DNA from: PBB1 sp965229345
GTDB lineage: Bacteria > Pseudomonadota > Gammaproteobacteria > Burkholderiales > Burkholderiaceae_C
Assembly: GCA_965229345.1 (NCBI GenBank)
Contig: OZ245872.1
Location: 3,348,001 to 3,412,000, forward strand
Direction: 5' to 3'
Length of the DNA: 64,000 bases
Shown: positions 25,220-36,600 of the stretch, piece after piece
Numbering within the stretch: position 1 is the first letter of the stretch
How the letters are laid out: each line of letters begins with the position of its first letter
Made by a program: the position numbers and the translations under genes
Notes under the pieces: generated by a model
Seen by the model: the letters and a program-made list of their open reading frames with translations, nothing else
Database searches by the model: none
What the model was told of the DNA's origin: nothing

Positions 25220-27772
25220 ATGCCCGCGCTGCTGAGGCACCTGGTCTGGCCCGAGTGGCGGCACCACCCGTGGCGCCAGGCGGCGGCGCTGCTGGCGGTG
25301 ACGCTGGGCGTGGCGCTCGCGTTCTCGGTGCAGTTGATCAACCAGTCCGCGCTGGGTGAATTCAGCGCCGCGGTGCGCTCCATCAACGGCGAGCCCGACT
25401 TCGAATTGCGAGGCCAGCGCGGCGGCTTCGACGAGGCGCTGTATGCACGGGTGGCGCGGCATCCCGACATCGCGCTGGCGAGCCCGGTGGTCGAGGTGGA
25501 AACGCAGGCGCTGACACACGACGCCCAGGGCGCGGCAAAGCGGGTGCCGCTGCGCGTGCTCGGGATCGATGCCCTGGTTGCCGCACCGATGTCGCCAGCG
25601 CTGCTGCCCCAGCTGTCGGCACCCGACCCGGCGGACGAGCCCGATCGGCTGGGGCTGTTCGATCCTGATGCGGTGGCGTTGAACGCCGCAGCGCGGCAGC
25701 GACTCGGCGCCGTCGATGCCCTGCGCCTGCAGACCCCGAACGGCGTCGTCGCGCTGCGGGTGCACGGCAGCGTGGCGGCGGGCGGCCCGCCGCTCGCGGT
25801 GATGGACATCGCCGGCGCACAGGCGCAGTTCGGTCTGCTGGGCCACTTGAGCCGCATCGACGTGCGATTGAAGCCGGGCGCCGATCGCGAGCAGGTGCTG
25901 GCCTCGCTGCACCTGCAGGACTTTGCCCAGCAGGGCGTGCGTGCCACGACGCCGGACGAGGCCGCCCAACGGGTGTCGAACGTGTCGCGCGCCTACCGCG
26001 TCAACCTGACGGTGCTGGCGCTGGTGGCGCTGTTCACCGGGGCGTTCCTGGTGTTTTCGATCCTGTCGCTGTCGGTCGCCCAGCGGCAGCCGCAGTTCGC
26101 GTTGCTGGGCGTGCTGGGGCTGGGCGCCGCGCAGCGGCTGCGGCTGGTGCTGGCCGAGTCCGCGCTGATCGGCGTGGCCGGCAGCCTGCTGGGGCTGGCG
26201 CTGGGCACCGCCCTCGCCGCGGCCGCGTTAAAGCTGCTGGCGGGCGACCTCGGTGGCGGCTACTTCCCCGGCGTCGCGCCGGTGCTGCACTTCAGCGTGC
26301 CGGCCGCGCTGGCCTATGGCGCGTTGGGTGTGGCAGCGGCACTGGTGGGCGGCTGGCTGCCAGCGCGCGAGGCCCAGCGGCTGACCCCGGCCCAGGCGCT
26401 GAAGGGCCTGGGGGACGACGCAGGAAGCAGCCGCGCACCGTGGCTAGGGCCGGCGTTGATCGCCGCCGCGCTCGCGCTGCTGGCAGTGCCGCCGGTGTTC
26501 GGCATGCCGCTGGCGGCCTATGTGTCGGTCGCATTGCTGCTGCTCGGCGGCATCGTCTGCGTGCCCGGCGGGGTTGCCCTGCTGCTGCGGGCGATCGCAC
26601 CGCCGCGGCATGCGCTGGCGCTGCTGGCCGTCGAGCGTGCGCGGCATCAGCGGAACACCGCTACCGTGGCGGTGGCGGGCGTGGTGGCGAGCCTGGCGTT
26701 GTCGGTGGCGCTGACGGTGATGGTGGCCAGCTTCCGCGACTCGATCACCCACTGGCTCGACACCGTGCTGCCCGCCGACCTGTACGCGAGGGCCGGCGCC
26801 TCGGCCGGCGGCAGCGACCTGATCACGCTCGCGCCTGGCTGGGTCCGCGACGCCGCCGGGGTGGAGGGTGTTGCGCGCACCGAGACGCTGCGCGTGTCGT
26901 CGGTGCAGATCGATCCGGCGCAACCGGCGGTGGCCCTGATCGCGCGTCCGCTGGCCGACCCGGTACGTTCGCTGCCGTGGGTCGGCGAGCTGGCCGCACT
27001 TCCGCAGGGCGAGACCGCCGCTTACGTCAGCGAGGCCATGGTGACGCTGTACGGCGCCGCGAGCGGAACGCGGCTGACGCTGCCGTTGCCGAATGGCGGG
27101 CGCGCCACGGTGTTCGTGCGTGGCGTGTGGCGTGACTACGCGCGCCAGCACGGCGCCGTGGTGCTCGCGACCGACGACTGGCTTCGGCTCACCGGCGACA
27201 CCCGCATCAACGACCTCGCGCTGTGGCTGCGACCAGACGCCGATGCCAGCGCCGTGCAGCGGCAACTGCGCGCGCTGGCGCCGCGGCACGGCATGGACGG
27301 CGAGGCGATCGAGTTCGCCTCGGCAGCCGAGATCCGCGCCATCTCGCTGCGCGTCTTCGACCGCAGCTTCGCCGTCACCTACTGGCTGCAGGGCGTGGCG
27401 ATCGCCATCGGGCTGTTCGGCATCGCGGCCAGTTTTTCAGCGCAGGTGCTGGCACGCCGCAAGGAGTTCGGCCTGCTCGCGCACCTGGGCCTGACGCGGC
27501 GCCAGGTGCTGACGGTGGTGACCGCCGAGGGCGCGGTGTGGACCGCGGCCGGCGCGCTGTGGGGCCTGGCGCTGGGCATCGCGGTCAGCGTGGTGCTGGT
27601 GAAGGTGGTCAACCCACAGAGCTTTCACTGGACGATGGACCTGATGCTGCCGGGCGCGCGCCTGGCCGCGCTGTGCGCCGCCGTGATCGCCGCAGGCACC
27701 CTGACCGCAGGCCTCGCCGCGCGCCGCGCCGCCGGCCGCGACATGGCGCTGGCGGTGAAGGAAGACTGGTGA
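25220..27772 (+). CDS. FtsX-like ABC permease (YbbP-type), two FtsX domains
   Basis: 850 residues. An N-terminal helix (WRQAAALLAVTLGVALAFSVQLI, about 18-40) is followed by a periplasmic MacB-PCD-like domain of about 220 residues. Then come two FtsX units: helices at about 260-285 (VLALVALFTGAFLVFSILSL), 305-330 and 360-380, a middle pair at about 410-445, and the last unit from about 710 (YWLQGVAIAIGLFGIAASFS) to 845. Such large permeases work with LolD/YbbA ATPases in lipoprotein or hydrophobic-substrate handling at the outer face of the inner membrane; the exact substrate is unknown. No accessory lipoprotein or lipocalin gene follows; the downstream gap holds structured repeats. Confidence 0.92.
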   Translation: MPALLRHLVWPEWRHHPWRQAAALLAVTLGVALAFSVQLINQSALGEFSAAVRSINGEPDFELRGQRGGFDEALYARVARHPDIALASPVVEVETQALTHDAQGAAKRVPLRVLGIDALVAAPMSPALLPQLSAPDPADEPDRLGLFDPDAVALNAAARQRLGAVDALRLQTPNGVVALRVHGSVAAGGPPLAVMDIAGAQAQFGLLGHLSRIDVRLKPGADREQVLASLHLQDFAQQGVRATTPDEAAQRVSNVSRAYRVNLTVLALVALFTGAFLVFSILSLSVAQRQPQFALLGVLGLGAAQRLRLVLAESALIGVAGSLLGLALGTALAAAALKLLAGDLGGGYFPGVAPVLHFSVPAALAYGALGVAAALVGGWLPAREAQRLTPAQALKGLGDDAGSSRAPWLGPALIAAALALLAVPPVFGMPLAAYVSVALLLLGGIVCVPGGVALLLRAIAPPRHALALLAVERARHQRNTATVAVAGVVASLALSVALTVMVASFRDSITHWLDTVLPADLYARAGASAGGSDLITLAPGWVRDAAGVEGVARTETLRVSSVQIDPAQPAVALIARPLADPVRSLPWVGELAALPQGETAAYVSEAMVTLYGAASGTRLTLPLPNGGRATVFVRGVWRDYARQHGAVVLATDDWLRLTGDTRINDLALWLRPDADASAVQRQLRALAPRHGMDGEAIEFASAAEIRAISLRVFDRSFAVTYWLQGVAIAIGLFGIAASFSAQVLARRKEFGLLAHLGLTRRQVLTVVTAEGAVWTAAGALWGLALGIAVSVVLVKVVNPQSFHWTMDLMLPGARLAALCAAVIAAGTLTAGLAARRAAGRDMALAVKEDW

Positions 27773-27784
27773 GGATGTGAAATG

Positions 27785-27902
27785 GGTTCGTGAGCGCTGC
27801 GGCGGGCCGCTGTGTTGCGCTCGTGTCCCCCGTGCCTGAAAAGACAGGCCCTCCTCCTTTACCTCGCTCCACACAGCGGCCCACCGCAGCGCTTCAACAA
27901 CC
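27785..27902 (-). repeat. Structured hairpin element, copy L (minus orientation)
   Basis: On the minus strand: a closing helix of about 30 bp (27871-27902 with 27785-27815, one G-U-compatible mismatch and a small bulge), then core segment A (27848-27869 complement, 22 nt containing GAGGTAAAGGAGGAGGG), a short GCCTG/CAGGC hairpin, core segment B (CGGGGGACACGAGC, complement of 27819-27832), and the return strand. The cores are identical to copy R. It fills the gap after the ABC permease gene and may also act as its terminator. Confidence 0.7.
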
Positions 27903-27952
27903 ACTCAGACTTTCCGGGGTTTGGAATACGGTGGCGTGCGACGGTAGTGCCG

Positions 27953-28085
27953 GCTGGCGAGGGCATGGGGTGACCGGCGCAGCGAGGTAAAGGAGGAGGG
28001 CCGGGTCGGTCTGACCCGAAGCGTTTGAGCGGCGACCCGGCCCGGGGGACACGAGCGGAGTCGGTCTCCCCATGCCCTCGGCAGC
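27953..28085 (+). repeat. Structured hairpin element, copy R (plus orientation)
   Basis: Closing helix of 23 bp with two mismatches (27953-27975 with 28063-28085), core A at 27981-28002 and core B at 28043-28056, both identical to copy L. Between them is a different internal hairpin with a perfect 10-bp base (27999-28008 with 28033-28042). Helix sequences differ completely from copy L while pairing is kept. Positions 27903-27952 between the copies hold nothing recognisable. Confidence 0.7.
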
Positions 28086-28113
28086 ACCGCGCACAGCGGA
28101 AAACGCAGGCCGG

Positions 28114-29244
28114 TCACTCGCCGTGCCGAACCATCCGATAGAGCGCGCGCACCAGGTCGGACACGGTGATGATGCCGACCAGTCGCTTGTCGTCATCGAT
28201 GATCGGGATGTGGTGGTGGCCACCTTCGGAAAACAGCGGCATCAGTTCGACCACGTGCCGCCGCTCGCTGGCCACGCGGACCTCGCGGGTCATGATCTGG
28301 CCGACCACTTCGGGCTTGTCGGCATACGGCGTGCCACTGGTCCGCAGCAGTGTCTTCAGGCGCTGGCCCAGCCCCTCGTGCTGCGCCGGATCGGCCAGCC
28401 GCATGAAGTCGGCCACGGTCACGATGCCGACGATGCGCTGCGCGCGGTCGATCACCGGCAGCGCCTTGATGCGGCGCTGTCGCATCAGCGACCAGGCGTC
28501 AGCCAGCGGTGTGCCGAACTGCACCGCCAGCGGTTCGCGGGACATGATCTCGCCGCAGCGCAGCTCACCGAGGGTGCGCTGGTAGGCGGCCGATTCGGCG
28601 TAGTGCAGCAGGTCTTCGAGGTCGTCGCGGCTGACGTCGATCACCTGGTTGTAGTGGGTCAGCGCGGCGTCCAGGTCGGCGGCGCTGAAGCGTGCCGATT
28701 CGGCGGCCGTCACCGGCCGCGCCTGCGCATGCGGGTAGCGCCGACCGGTCAGTGCGTTGTAGGCCACACCGGCCAGCGTCAGCAGCACCGAGTTCACGAA
28801 CACCGGGAACAGCGCAAAGTGGAATCCGCTCGCTCCCAGCGCCGCCAGCAAGGCCGAGGCACCCCCCGGCGGATGCAGGCAGCGCAAGGCAAACATCAAC
28901 GCGATCGCCAGCCCCACCGCCGTTGCCGCTGCCCAAACCGGGTCGGGGATGACCTGCGCGCAGGCCGCGCCGACCAGGGCGGACAGCGTGTTGCCGCCGA
29001 TCACCGACCAGGGTTGCGCCAGCGGGCTCGACGGCACCGCAAACACCAGCACCGCGCTGGCACCGAGCGGTGCGACCAGCCACGGCCCGAGGGGCTGTGG
29101 GCCGGCGCCCCAGCGGCAGAGCCAGGCGGTGGCAAGGATGCCGAGCCCTCCACCGATCACGGCGCGCCAGCGCTCGCGCGCGTTGACGCGCACACGCGCC
29201 GGCCAGAAGCTGGCCAGGAACGACCGCAGACGGAACTCGGACAT
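28114..29244 (-). CDS. HPP-family membrane protein with two CBS domains
   Basis: 376 residues from ATG 29244 (MSEFRLRSFLASFWPARV); a GTG at 29316 would add 24 poorly conserved residues. Residues about 25-165 carry four membrane helices with the HPP family motif LHPPGGASALLAALG (about 130). Residues about 230-370 hold two CBS domains (CGEIMSREPLAVQFGTPLAD, ALPVIDRAQRIVGIVTVADF; VGQIMTREVRVASERRHVVE, HIPIIDDDKRLVGIITVSDL), which bind adenosine nucleotides in other proteins. The family has been linked to nitrite transport in plastids; in bacteria the substrate is unclear. A ligand-gated transporter is plausible. Confidence 0.92.
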   Translation of the reverse strand: MSEFRLRSFLASFWPARVRVNARERWRAVIGGGLGILATAWLCRWGAGPQPLGPWLVAPLGASAVLVFAVPSSPLAQPWSVIGGNTLSALVGAACAQVIPDPVWAAATAVGLAIALMFALRCLHPPGGASALLAALGASGFHFALFPVFVNSVLLTLAGVAYNALTGRRYPHAQARPVTAAESARFSAADLDAALTHYNQVIDVSRDDLEDLLHYAESAAYQRTLGELRCGEIMSREPLAVQFGTPLADAWSLMRQRRIKALPVIDRAQRIVGIVTVADFMRLADPAQHEGLGQRLKTLLRTSGTPYADKPEVVGQIMTREVRVASERRHVVELMPLFSEGGHHHIPIIDDDKRLVGIITVSDLVRALYRMVRHGE

Positions 29245-29319
29245 CAGCGCATGGCTAGGGGTGGACACACCGCCGACACCGACCGCCCTCAGAGCGCCAG
29301 CGTCACGGGGCGACACGCG

Positions 29320-29619
29320 TCAAGGCGGCGCGGTGAACAGCTTGGCGGCGCGGCCCTTGAGTTCGAGCAACTCGCTGGGCGTCACCGAGTACTTGCCGGT
29401 GAGCACATCGACATCGACCCGGAACTCGATTTCCTTGCCGCGGTGCGACAGCGTGCCCGAGGTGAACTCGTAGTCTTCATCGTCGGCCGGCAAGCCCTGC
29501 AGATCGATGTCGTGGTCTTCGTACTGGATCGAGCGGATCTCGCCGCTGGCCAGGTCCAGCGTCCCGGTGGACTTGATGATCGACTCCGTCAACTCATCGA
29601 ACAGCGTGATCGGCACCAT
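29320..29619 (-). CDS. Small hypothetical protein
   Basis: 99 residues from ATG 29619 (MVPITLFDELTESIIKSTGT). An upstream GTG/ATG series in the same frame would give up to 156 residues, but that part is Cys/Gly/Arg-rich, unlike a real N-terminus, and overlaps the region upstream of the IMPACT gene. The protein is acidic and predicted beta-rich (GEIRSIQYEDHDIDLQGLPA, EIEFRVDVDVLTGKYSVT), with a final GRAAKLFTAPP. No signal peptide or membrane segment. No family recognised. It lies between the HPP/CBS gene and a divergent IMPACT gene, so it may share a transcript with the former. Confidence 0.72.
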   Translation of the reverse strand: MVPITLFDELTESIIKSTGTLDLASGEIRSIQYEDHDIDLQGLPADDEDYEFTSGTLSHRGKEIEFRVDVDVLTGKYSVTPSELLELKGRAAKLFTAPP

Positions 29620-29776
29620 CAGATTCAAAATCGGCCCTCCCGGCACATGACAATTGACGCGCTGCACGGCGCTGTCTGATTCGACATCCTTGTGCCGCGC
29701 AACGCACATTGTCGCCGCTCCGATACCGCCTCCGAGCCCGCAGCGCGCGTGCGACCCCCGAACACGCAGACACCCG

Positions 29777-30397
29777 ATGGCCCAGATCACCTACACCCTG
29801 AAAGAAGCCGTGCACGGCGAACTGTGGATCAAGAAGAGTCAGTTCATCACCTGTGTGCAACCGGTCGCCGGCCGCGCCGAGGCCGTGGCGCTCGTCAACG
29901 AGTTGTGGGCCTTGCACCCGGAAGCCACGCACATCTGCTGGGCGCTGATGGCAGGCGGCGAGTCGGCCGCCGTCGACGATGGTGAACCGGGCGGCACGGC
30001 CGGCCGGCCGATGATGGAAGTGCTGCGGCACCAGGGGCTCGAAGGCGTGCTGGCCACGGTGATACGTTACTTCGGCGGCATCAAGCTGGGCGCGGGTGGC
30101 CTGGTCCGGGCCTACAACAGCGCGGTCGCCCAGGCACTGATCGGCGCCGAGAAGGTGCCCCTGGTGCGGCGCAAAACCCTGCGGTGCAGCATTCCTTACT
30201 CCATGGAAGGCCTGCTGCGGCGTGAAATCCAGTCCGGTGGCCATGTGTTGCAGGCGATCGTGCACGGTGACGACGTCGAGATGTCGATCAGCGTGGCCGA
30301 AAGCGTGGCTGGCGACTTCGTGCGCGACATCAGCGAGCTCTGCCAGGGGCAGGCACGCTGGGGCAAGGACGCGGACGACGACCCGGTACAAACCTGA
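29777..30397 (+). CDS. IMPACT/YigZ family protein
   Basis: 206 residues from ATG 29777. The UPF0029 N-domain is clear: KKSQFITCVQPVAGRAEAV, then the signature DDGEPGGTAGRPMMEVL (about 73-89) and VIRYFGGIKLGAGGLVRAY (about 103-121). The C-terminal domain has a ferredoxin-like fold (LRCSIPYSMEGLLRREI). Bacterial YigZ proteins are structurally known, and their eukaryotic relatives bind Gcn1 and affect translation control; a bacterial function is not established. It is the last ordinary gene before the giant reading frame. Confidence 0.94.
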   Translation: MAQITYTLKEAVHGELWIKKSQFITCVQPVAGRAEAVALVNELWALHPEATHICWALMAGGESAAVDDGEPGGTAGRPMMEVLRHQGLEGVLATVIRYFGGIKLGAGGLVRAYNSAVAQALIGAEKVPLVRRKTLRCSIPYSMEGLLRREIQSGGHVLQAIVHGDDVEMSISVAESVAGDFVRDISELCQGQARWGKDADDDPVQT

Positions 30398-30595
30398 AGC
30401 ACAGCCTGCGCCAGCCCCCCCTCACCTGCGGGGTTGCGTTCGGAAATGAGACTTTTCCCGCATCGCCTTGCGGGGTTCCCTCGCGATAATCCACCGTGCT
30501 TACGCGGACGCCGCGCTGGCGCCGGTTCGGTTCGATCCACCTGGGCAGGCCAACAAGCCTGATTCGCCAGAACAGGCTCGGGCCGATGGGTTCTC

Positions 30596-30608
30596 GGAGC
30601 CACGCTTG
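30596..30608 (+). promoter_or_regulatory. Ribosome-binding site and TTG start of the giant gene
   Basis: GGAG at 30596-30599 is followed after six bases by TTG at 30606. Reading the same frame back to about 30474, no ATG, GTG or other TTG occurs, so this is the only plausible start near the LEPR motif. A GATAAT at 30485-30490 could be a -10 element, but no matching -35 was found. Confidence 0.6.
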
Positions 30609-33600
30609 GATACCGAAGTCAGAAGTTCCAGTTCTCGCCGCAAGGGGAAAAAGAACGGCCCGGCGCAGGCTCCGGTGGAGCGCACCCTGCTCGGCCGTCT
30701 GGTGCGGCGGGCGCTGGAAGCCATCGTGCCAGCCGCGCCCACCGTGCGCACCGCGCCGCTGGTCGAAGCGCTGGAACCCCGGGTGCTGCTGTCGGGCGAC
30801 ACGGTCGTCCCGCGTGTCGATGGCCGCATCGACGTCCCTGGTGAAGTCGACAAGTACAGCTTCTCGCTGAAGAACGATGTCCGCATCGTCTTCGACTCCC
30901 TGACGCCAGACAGCCAGTTGCAGTGGTCGCTCAACGGCCCCAACGGCACGGTGGTACCGCCCACCTCGCTGCGCTCGGCCGATGGGGCCGATCTGGGTGG
31001 CAACACGGCACTCGACCTGACTGCGGGCGACTACACCTTGTCGGTCGACGGCGTTGCCGACAAGACGGGCGACTACAGCTTCCGCCTGGTGGATCTGAGC
31101 AAGGCGCAAAGCCTGACACCAGGCACCACGGTCACCGGCCAGCTCAGCCCGGCCAGCGAAACCGACGCCTACAGCTTCTCCGCGAACGCGGGGGATCGCT
31201 ACTTCCTCGACAGCAAGCTGTCCCAGGGCGACACCTGGTGGCGCCTGATCACGCCGGACGGCAAGAACGCCTGGGGGCCGGCCCAGGCCAGCGGCGACAT
31301 CGACACCTTCACCACCACGCAGACCGGCACCTACACGCTGCTGGTGGAAGGGCGAGTGACCTCCGCGGGCGCCAGCGCCAGCTATGCGTTCAACCTGCAG
31401 CCGGTGGTCGACACCCAGCGCACCCTGACGATCGGCCAGCCGCAGCGCCTGCCCACCGACTGGGTGGCTGGCACGCTGGGCGGTGGCTTGCGGGTCAACG
31501 CGTCGCGCTGGATCGAAGCCACCAGCACCCCTGCGCTCGACAGCACGCGTACCGTGACGATCGAAGCCTGGCTCAACGTGGCCCAGTTCACCAACAGCTA
31601 CATGCCGGTGATCTACAAGGGCGCCGACGATGCGTCTCTGGGGGCCGGGCGCACCTATGCGCTGTTCGTGACCAACGGGGGCGATCTGCTGCTGAGCACC
31701 GGCGATGCCAGCGGCGAGCAGTACGTGCAGACCAGCGGTGGCCCGATCAAGCTCGGTCAGGCCACCCATGTGGCCGCAACGATCGACCGCGATGCCGGGG
31801 TGATGAGCATCTATGTCGATGGCGCGCTGGCGGCCAGCGGCGCGGTGCGCAGCAACCTGAGTGCGCGCTCCAGCGTCAAGCCGTTGTTCATCGGTCACAC
31901 CAACGAACCCTACGGCGGCTTCGGCCCGCTGGTGGGCAGCGTCGACGACGTGCGCATCTGGAACCTGGTGCGCAGCGCCGCAGAAATCGCTGCCGCCCGC
32001 TCGTCGGTGCTCAACGGCGGCGAAACCGGGTTGGCGCTGTACTACAAGCTCGACGACGGCACCGGCAACACCGCGGCAGACAGCAGCCTGAGCGGCAACA
32101 CCGGCCGCGTCGTCAACCGCCTCGACGCTCTGCCCGATCCGATCGAAGGCCGCATCGCCAAACCCGGCCAGCAGGTGGTCTACACACTCGATGTCACGCA
32201 GACCCGCACCGTGGTGTTCGACTCGCTCAGCGACGTCAACTTCTCGTGGAGCTTCGCCGGACCTCGCGGCAGCCTGGTCTCCGGGCGCAGCTTCCAGAGC
32301 AGCGACTCCCAGGATTTCGGCGGCTTCAATGGCTACAGCAACGACCCCGCCCGTGGCGACCGCGCGGTCTACACCCTCGCCCCAGGCCGCTACACCCTCA
32401 GCGTCGATGCCCCGGGCGATGCGATTGGCGACTACGCCTTCCGCCTGATCGATCTGGCTTCCGCCACCGCCATCACCCCAGGTGCGGTGGTCTCGGGTTC
32501 GCTCGTTCCGGGCAGCGCCACCCAGGCCTACCGCTTCACCGTCGCGGCCGGTGACCGCTATGCCTTCGACCAGTTGAGCGCGACCAACCCGGACATGCTC
32601 TGGCGCCTGGTGTCACCCACCGGCGAGCAGCTCTGGAGCAGTTATTTCGGCTCCGATGTCGCCGAGCGCACCTACCTGCAGGCTGGCGTCTACACGCTGC
32701 TGGTCGAGGGGCGGCGCTACAGCACCGCGCAGAACGCCTTCAGCTTCAATGTGCTGCCTAAGGGCAATACGCTGAGTCAGCGCAGCACCGGCTTCAATCA
32801 GGAATTCGACGGACCCGCTCTGGACCCGCTCTGGCTCGTCGGGCCCAACGGGAATCCTGGTCTCGATAACCCCGTCCCCTATCGGTTCGAGACGCTGGAC
32901 GGTGCGTCGGTGCTTCGTCTGCAAGGCAGCATGCCCTACACCGGGCGAGCGGCAGGGTTCACCCAGGCCACCAACGTCGTCGCACAGGGCTTGAGTTACG
33001 AAGTCCGTTTCAACACCCTGGTGCAGTCTGCAGCAACGGGGGTCGATGAACTGATCGGGTTGAACGTCATCGATGTGGACGACCCAGGCCGCTATGCATA
33101 CGTCGACTTATTCAGCTTCAACGCCGGAGGGCGAGTCATCCGCACCGGCACAGGCGGCATCAGCGGCGGCGCTTTCGGTACGCAGCAAGGTCTCGACTTC
33201 GCGGACAACACCTGGTACCGGCTGAAGATCGAGGCGGCCACTGACGGGAATCTGCGTGCGGTGCTGCTGAGCGATGGCGGCGTGGAGCTCTACAGCCGCG
33301 ACCTGGGGATCACCACCGATGCGTTCGCGAGGGGTGCACGCTTCGGCATCTTCCAGAACAACACCACGGGTGGACCCGGGCCGCGCGACGTCGCCATCGA
33401 CTGGGCCCGACTGACGACAACGCCGGCGGCACCCCAGCCGCTGGTGCTGGGCCAGCTGACCAACGGCAACCGCACCGTGGCCACCCAGCGCGATATCTAC
33501 ACCTTCACCGTGGCGCAGGACACACAGGTGGTGATGGACACGCGCAACGACAACGGCGCCTTGCGCTGGACGGTCACCGACGCGCGCGGCGTCATCGGCT

Positions 33601-36600
33601 CACTCAATTTCCAGCAGCGCAGCTGGGATTGGGGCAGCAACCCGGTGATGACGCTGAAGGCCGGCACCTACACGCTGCAGATCGATGGCAACACCACCGG
33701 CGCCTACGGTTTCCGGCTGCTCGATCTGGCCAGCGCCACGGTGTTCACGCCCGGCACGGCGCAGTCCGGCTCGCTGGTGCCGGGCAATGCCACCGCGCTG
33801 TACGCCTTTGACGCCACGGCGGGCGACAAGGTCTACTTCGACATCCAGTCGGTGGCCAACGGCGACTCGTCGTGGCGGCTGATCAGCCCGAGCGGTGACC
33901 AACGCTGGATCACCGGCCTGGGCTCCGACGTCGACGTCAGCACGCTCGATCAAACGGGCCGCTGGGTGCTGGTGATCGAAGGCCGCCGTTACCAGGCCGC
34001 ATCGACGAATGCGTACACCTTCAACGTCCAGCCGGTGGTTGCCACCAGCACCGACATCACGCTGGGCCAGCAGGTCGGCATCGGCCCGCGCTGGGTGGCC
34101 GGGGCGCCCGCGCTGGGGGCCGGCAGCGCCGTCGCCTTCGATGCGATGCGCGAGGTCACGGTGCCCGGCACCGCTGCCACCAACCAGCGCAACGACGTCA
34201 CGATCGAAGCCTGGATCCGCCCCGACCGCTACCCCAACACCTGGACCCCCATCGCCGTCAAGGGCGACGCCAGGGGCGTGATCACCTACGGTCTGTGGGT
34301 CAACAACGCAGGCTATCTTTACCTCGGCACCAACGACGCCAGCGGGCGACAGGGCACGCAGACGGCCGCCGGTTCGATCCAGCTGGGCCGCTGGGCGCAT
34401 GTGGCCGGTGTCATCGACCGCAGTGGCGCCACACCGCAGCTGCGCATCTACATCGACGGCGTGCTGGCCGCCACCAGCGCGTTGCGCAACACCCAGGCCG
34501 TCGACGTGCCAGAGCCGCTGCGCATCGGCAATTCCGCCGAGCAAGGCACCAGCCAGGTCGACCGGTTCGATGGCGTGATCGACGAGGTCCGCCTGTGGAG
34601 CGTGGCCCGCAGCGGTGCGCAGATCGCAGCCAGCCGCAACACCCCGTTGACCACCGCAGCCACAGGCCTGGCACTGCGCCTCGGGTTCGACGAGGGCAGC
34701 GGCACCACCGTGACCGACAGCAGCGGCAACGGCGCCAACGGCAGCATCGGCCACCTGTACAGCAACACGGCCGGCGCGATTGCCGGCGTGCTGGCCTCAC
34801 CCGGGCAGACCGACACCTACCGCTTCACGCTGGCTGACGATCGCCGCATCGCGATGGACGCGCTGCTCAACACCCCGGGCGCGTTCAGCTGGACCCTCGT
34901 GGGCCCGCAAGGTGTGGTGGGCAGCCGCAACCTCAACGGCACCGACTCCTCCGACGCCTACCCCATCTACGACCTGAAGGCGGGCAGCTACACGCTCACC
35001 ATCGATGCGCCGGGCGATCAGACCGGCAACTACGCGCTGCGCTTGCTCGATCTGGCCGGCGCCACGCCGATCACGGCCGACACACCGGTCACGGCCACTC
35101 TGAGCCCCGGCAGCGAAACCGACCTGTACCAGTTCAACGCCACGGCCGGCCAGCGCTACTACTTCGACGTGCAGTCAATGGCCAACGGCGATGGTCAGAT
35201 CCGCTTGATCGGGCCGAACGGCCAGCAGGTCTGGGCCACTGGCCTGGGCAGCGACGTCGATGCGTTCAGCATTCCGCTCTCCGGCGTCTACACCCTGTTG
35301 GTCGAAGGCCGCCGCTACAACCAGCTGACCAGCAACCCCTACCGTTTCACGCTGGTGTCGGCTCCCGACACCACCACCGACATCACGCTGGGCCAGTCCG
35401 TCGGGCTGCAACCGCGCCTGGTGACCGGCGCACTGGGCCGGGCGCTGGCGCTCGACAGCCTGAACCGCATCGAGCTGCCCGACAGCCCGGCCACGAGCCA
35501 GACCGGCAGCGTCACCGTCGAAGCGTGGATCAACCCGACGCACTACGCCAACACCTGGATGCCGATCGTCACCAAGGACGCGGCCGGGACGCAGCGCACC
35601 TACTCGCTGTGGCTGAATTCGAACGGCTCGGTCTATGGCGACACCCGCGATGCCTCCGGCGTGCACAGCGCCAGCACCGCCGCCGGTGCGGTGGCCCTGA
35701 ACAGCTGGACGCATGTGGCGCTCGTCATCGACCGCACGGCAGGCAGCGCCAGCGTGCGCCTGTATGTCAACGGTGTGGAGGCCACCGCCAGCACCAGCGG
35801 CGGCGTGCCCAATGCAGCCCAGACGGCAGTGGCCACCGGGGGCCCGCTGCGCATCGGGACCAGCGCCGAAGTCAACGGCGCCTACACCGCCTTCGACGGT
35901 GCCATCGACGAAGTGCGCGTCTGGTCGACGGCCCGCACCGCTGCGCAGATCACCGCCACCCAGAACACCGCACTGACCGGCACCGAAGCGGGTCTGGTCG
36001 TCCTGTTGCCGCTGGACAGCGTGACCGGGGGCGTCACCGCCAACCGGGTTCCTGGCGGCGATGCGGGCCAGGTGATCCACAGCTTCGCCGGGCTGCCCGG
36101 CACGATCGCAGGCGTCATCACCGCGCCAGGCCAGACCGACCGCTACCGCTTCACCCTCACCGATCGCACGCTGGTGCTGCTCGACAACCTGAGGTCCGCC
36201 AGCTCGACGCTCGGCTGGCGGCTGACCGGGCCCGGTGGCTACGACCTGAGCAAGAACCTCGAGTCCACCGACTCCAGCGACGGCTACCCGGTGCTCGACC
36301 TGGCCGCCGGCACCTACACGCTGACGATCGACGCTGGCGGCGACAACACCGCACCGTACGGCCTGCGGCTGATCGATCTGGCCTCGCTGCCAGCGCTGAC
36401 CCTCGGCACGGCCATCAGCGACACCCTGCAACCGGGCAGCCAGACCGACGGCTACCGCTTCACCGGCACCGCCGGGGCCCGCTACTACCTCGATCAGCAG
36501 GCGGCCTCCAACAGCGATGGCCGTGTGCGGCTGATCTCGCCCTTCGGTGACGAGGTCTGGAACACCGCGCTCGGCACCGACATCGACACCTTCGCACTGC

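Noticed and set aside
27785..28085. Insertion sequence, integron attC site or CRISPR
   Set aside because: No transposase or integrase nearby, no target duplication seen, no regular spacer pattern, and the cores do not match attC consensus. Kept only as a structured repeat.
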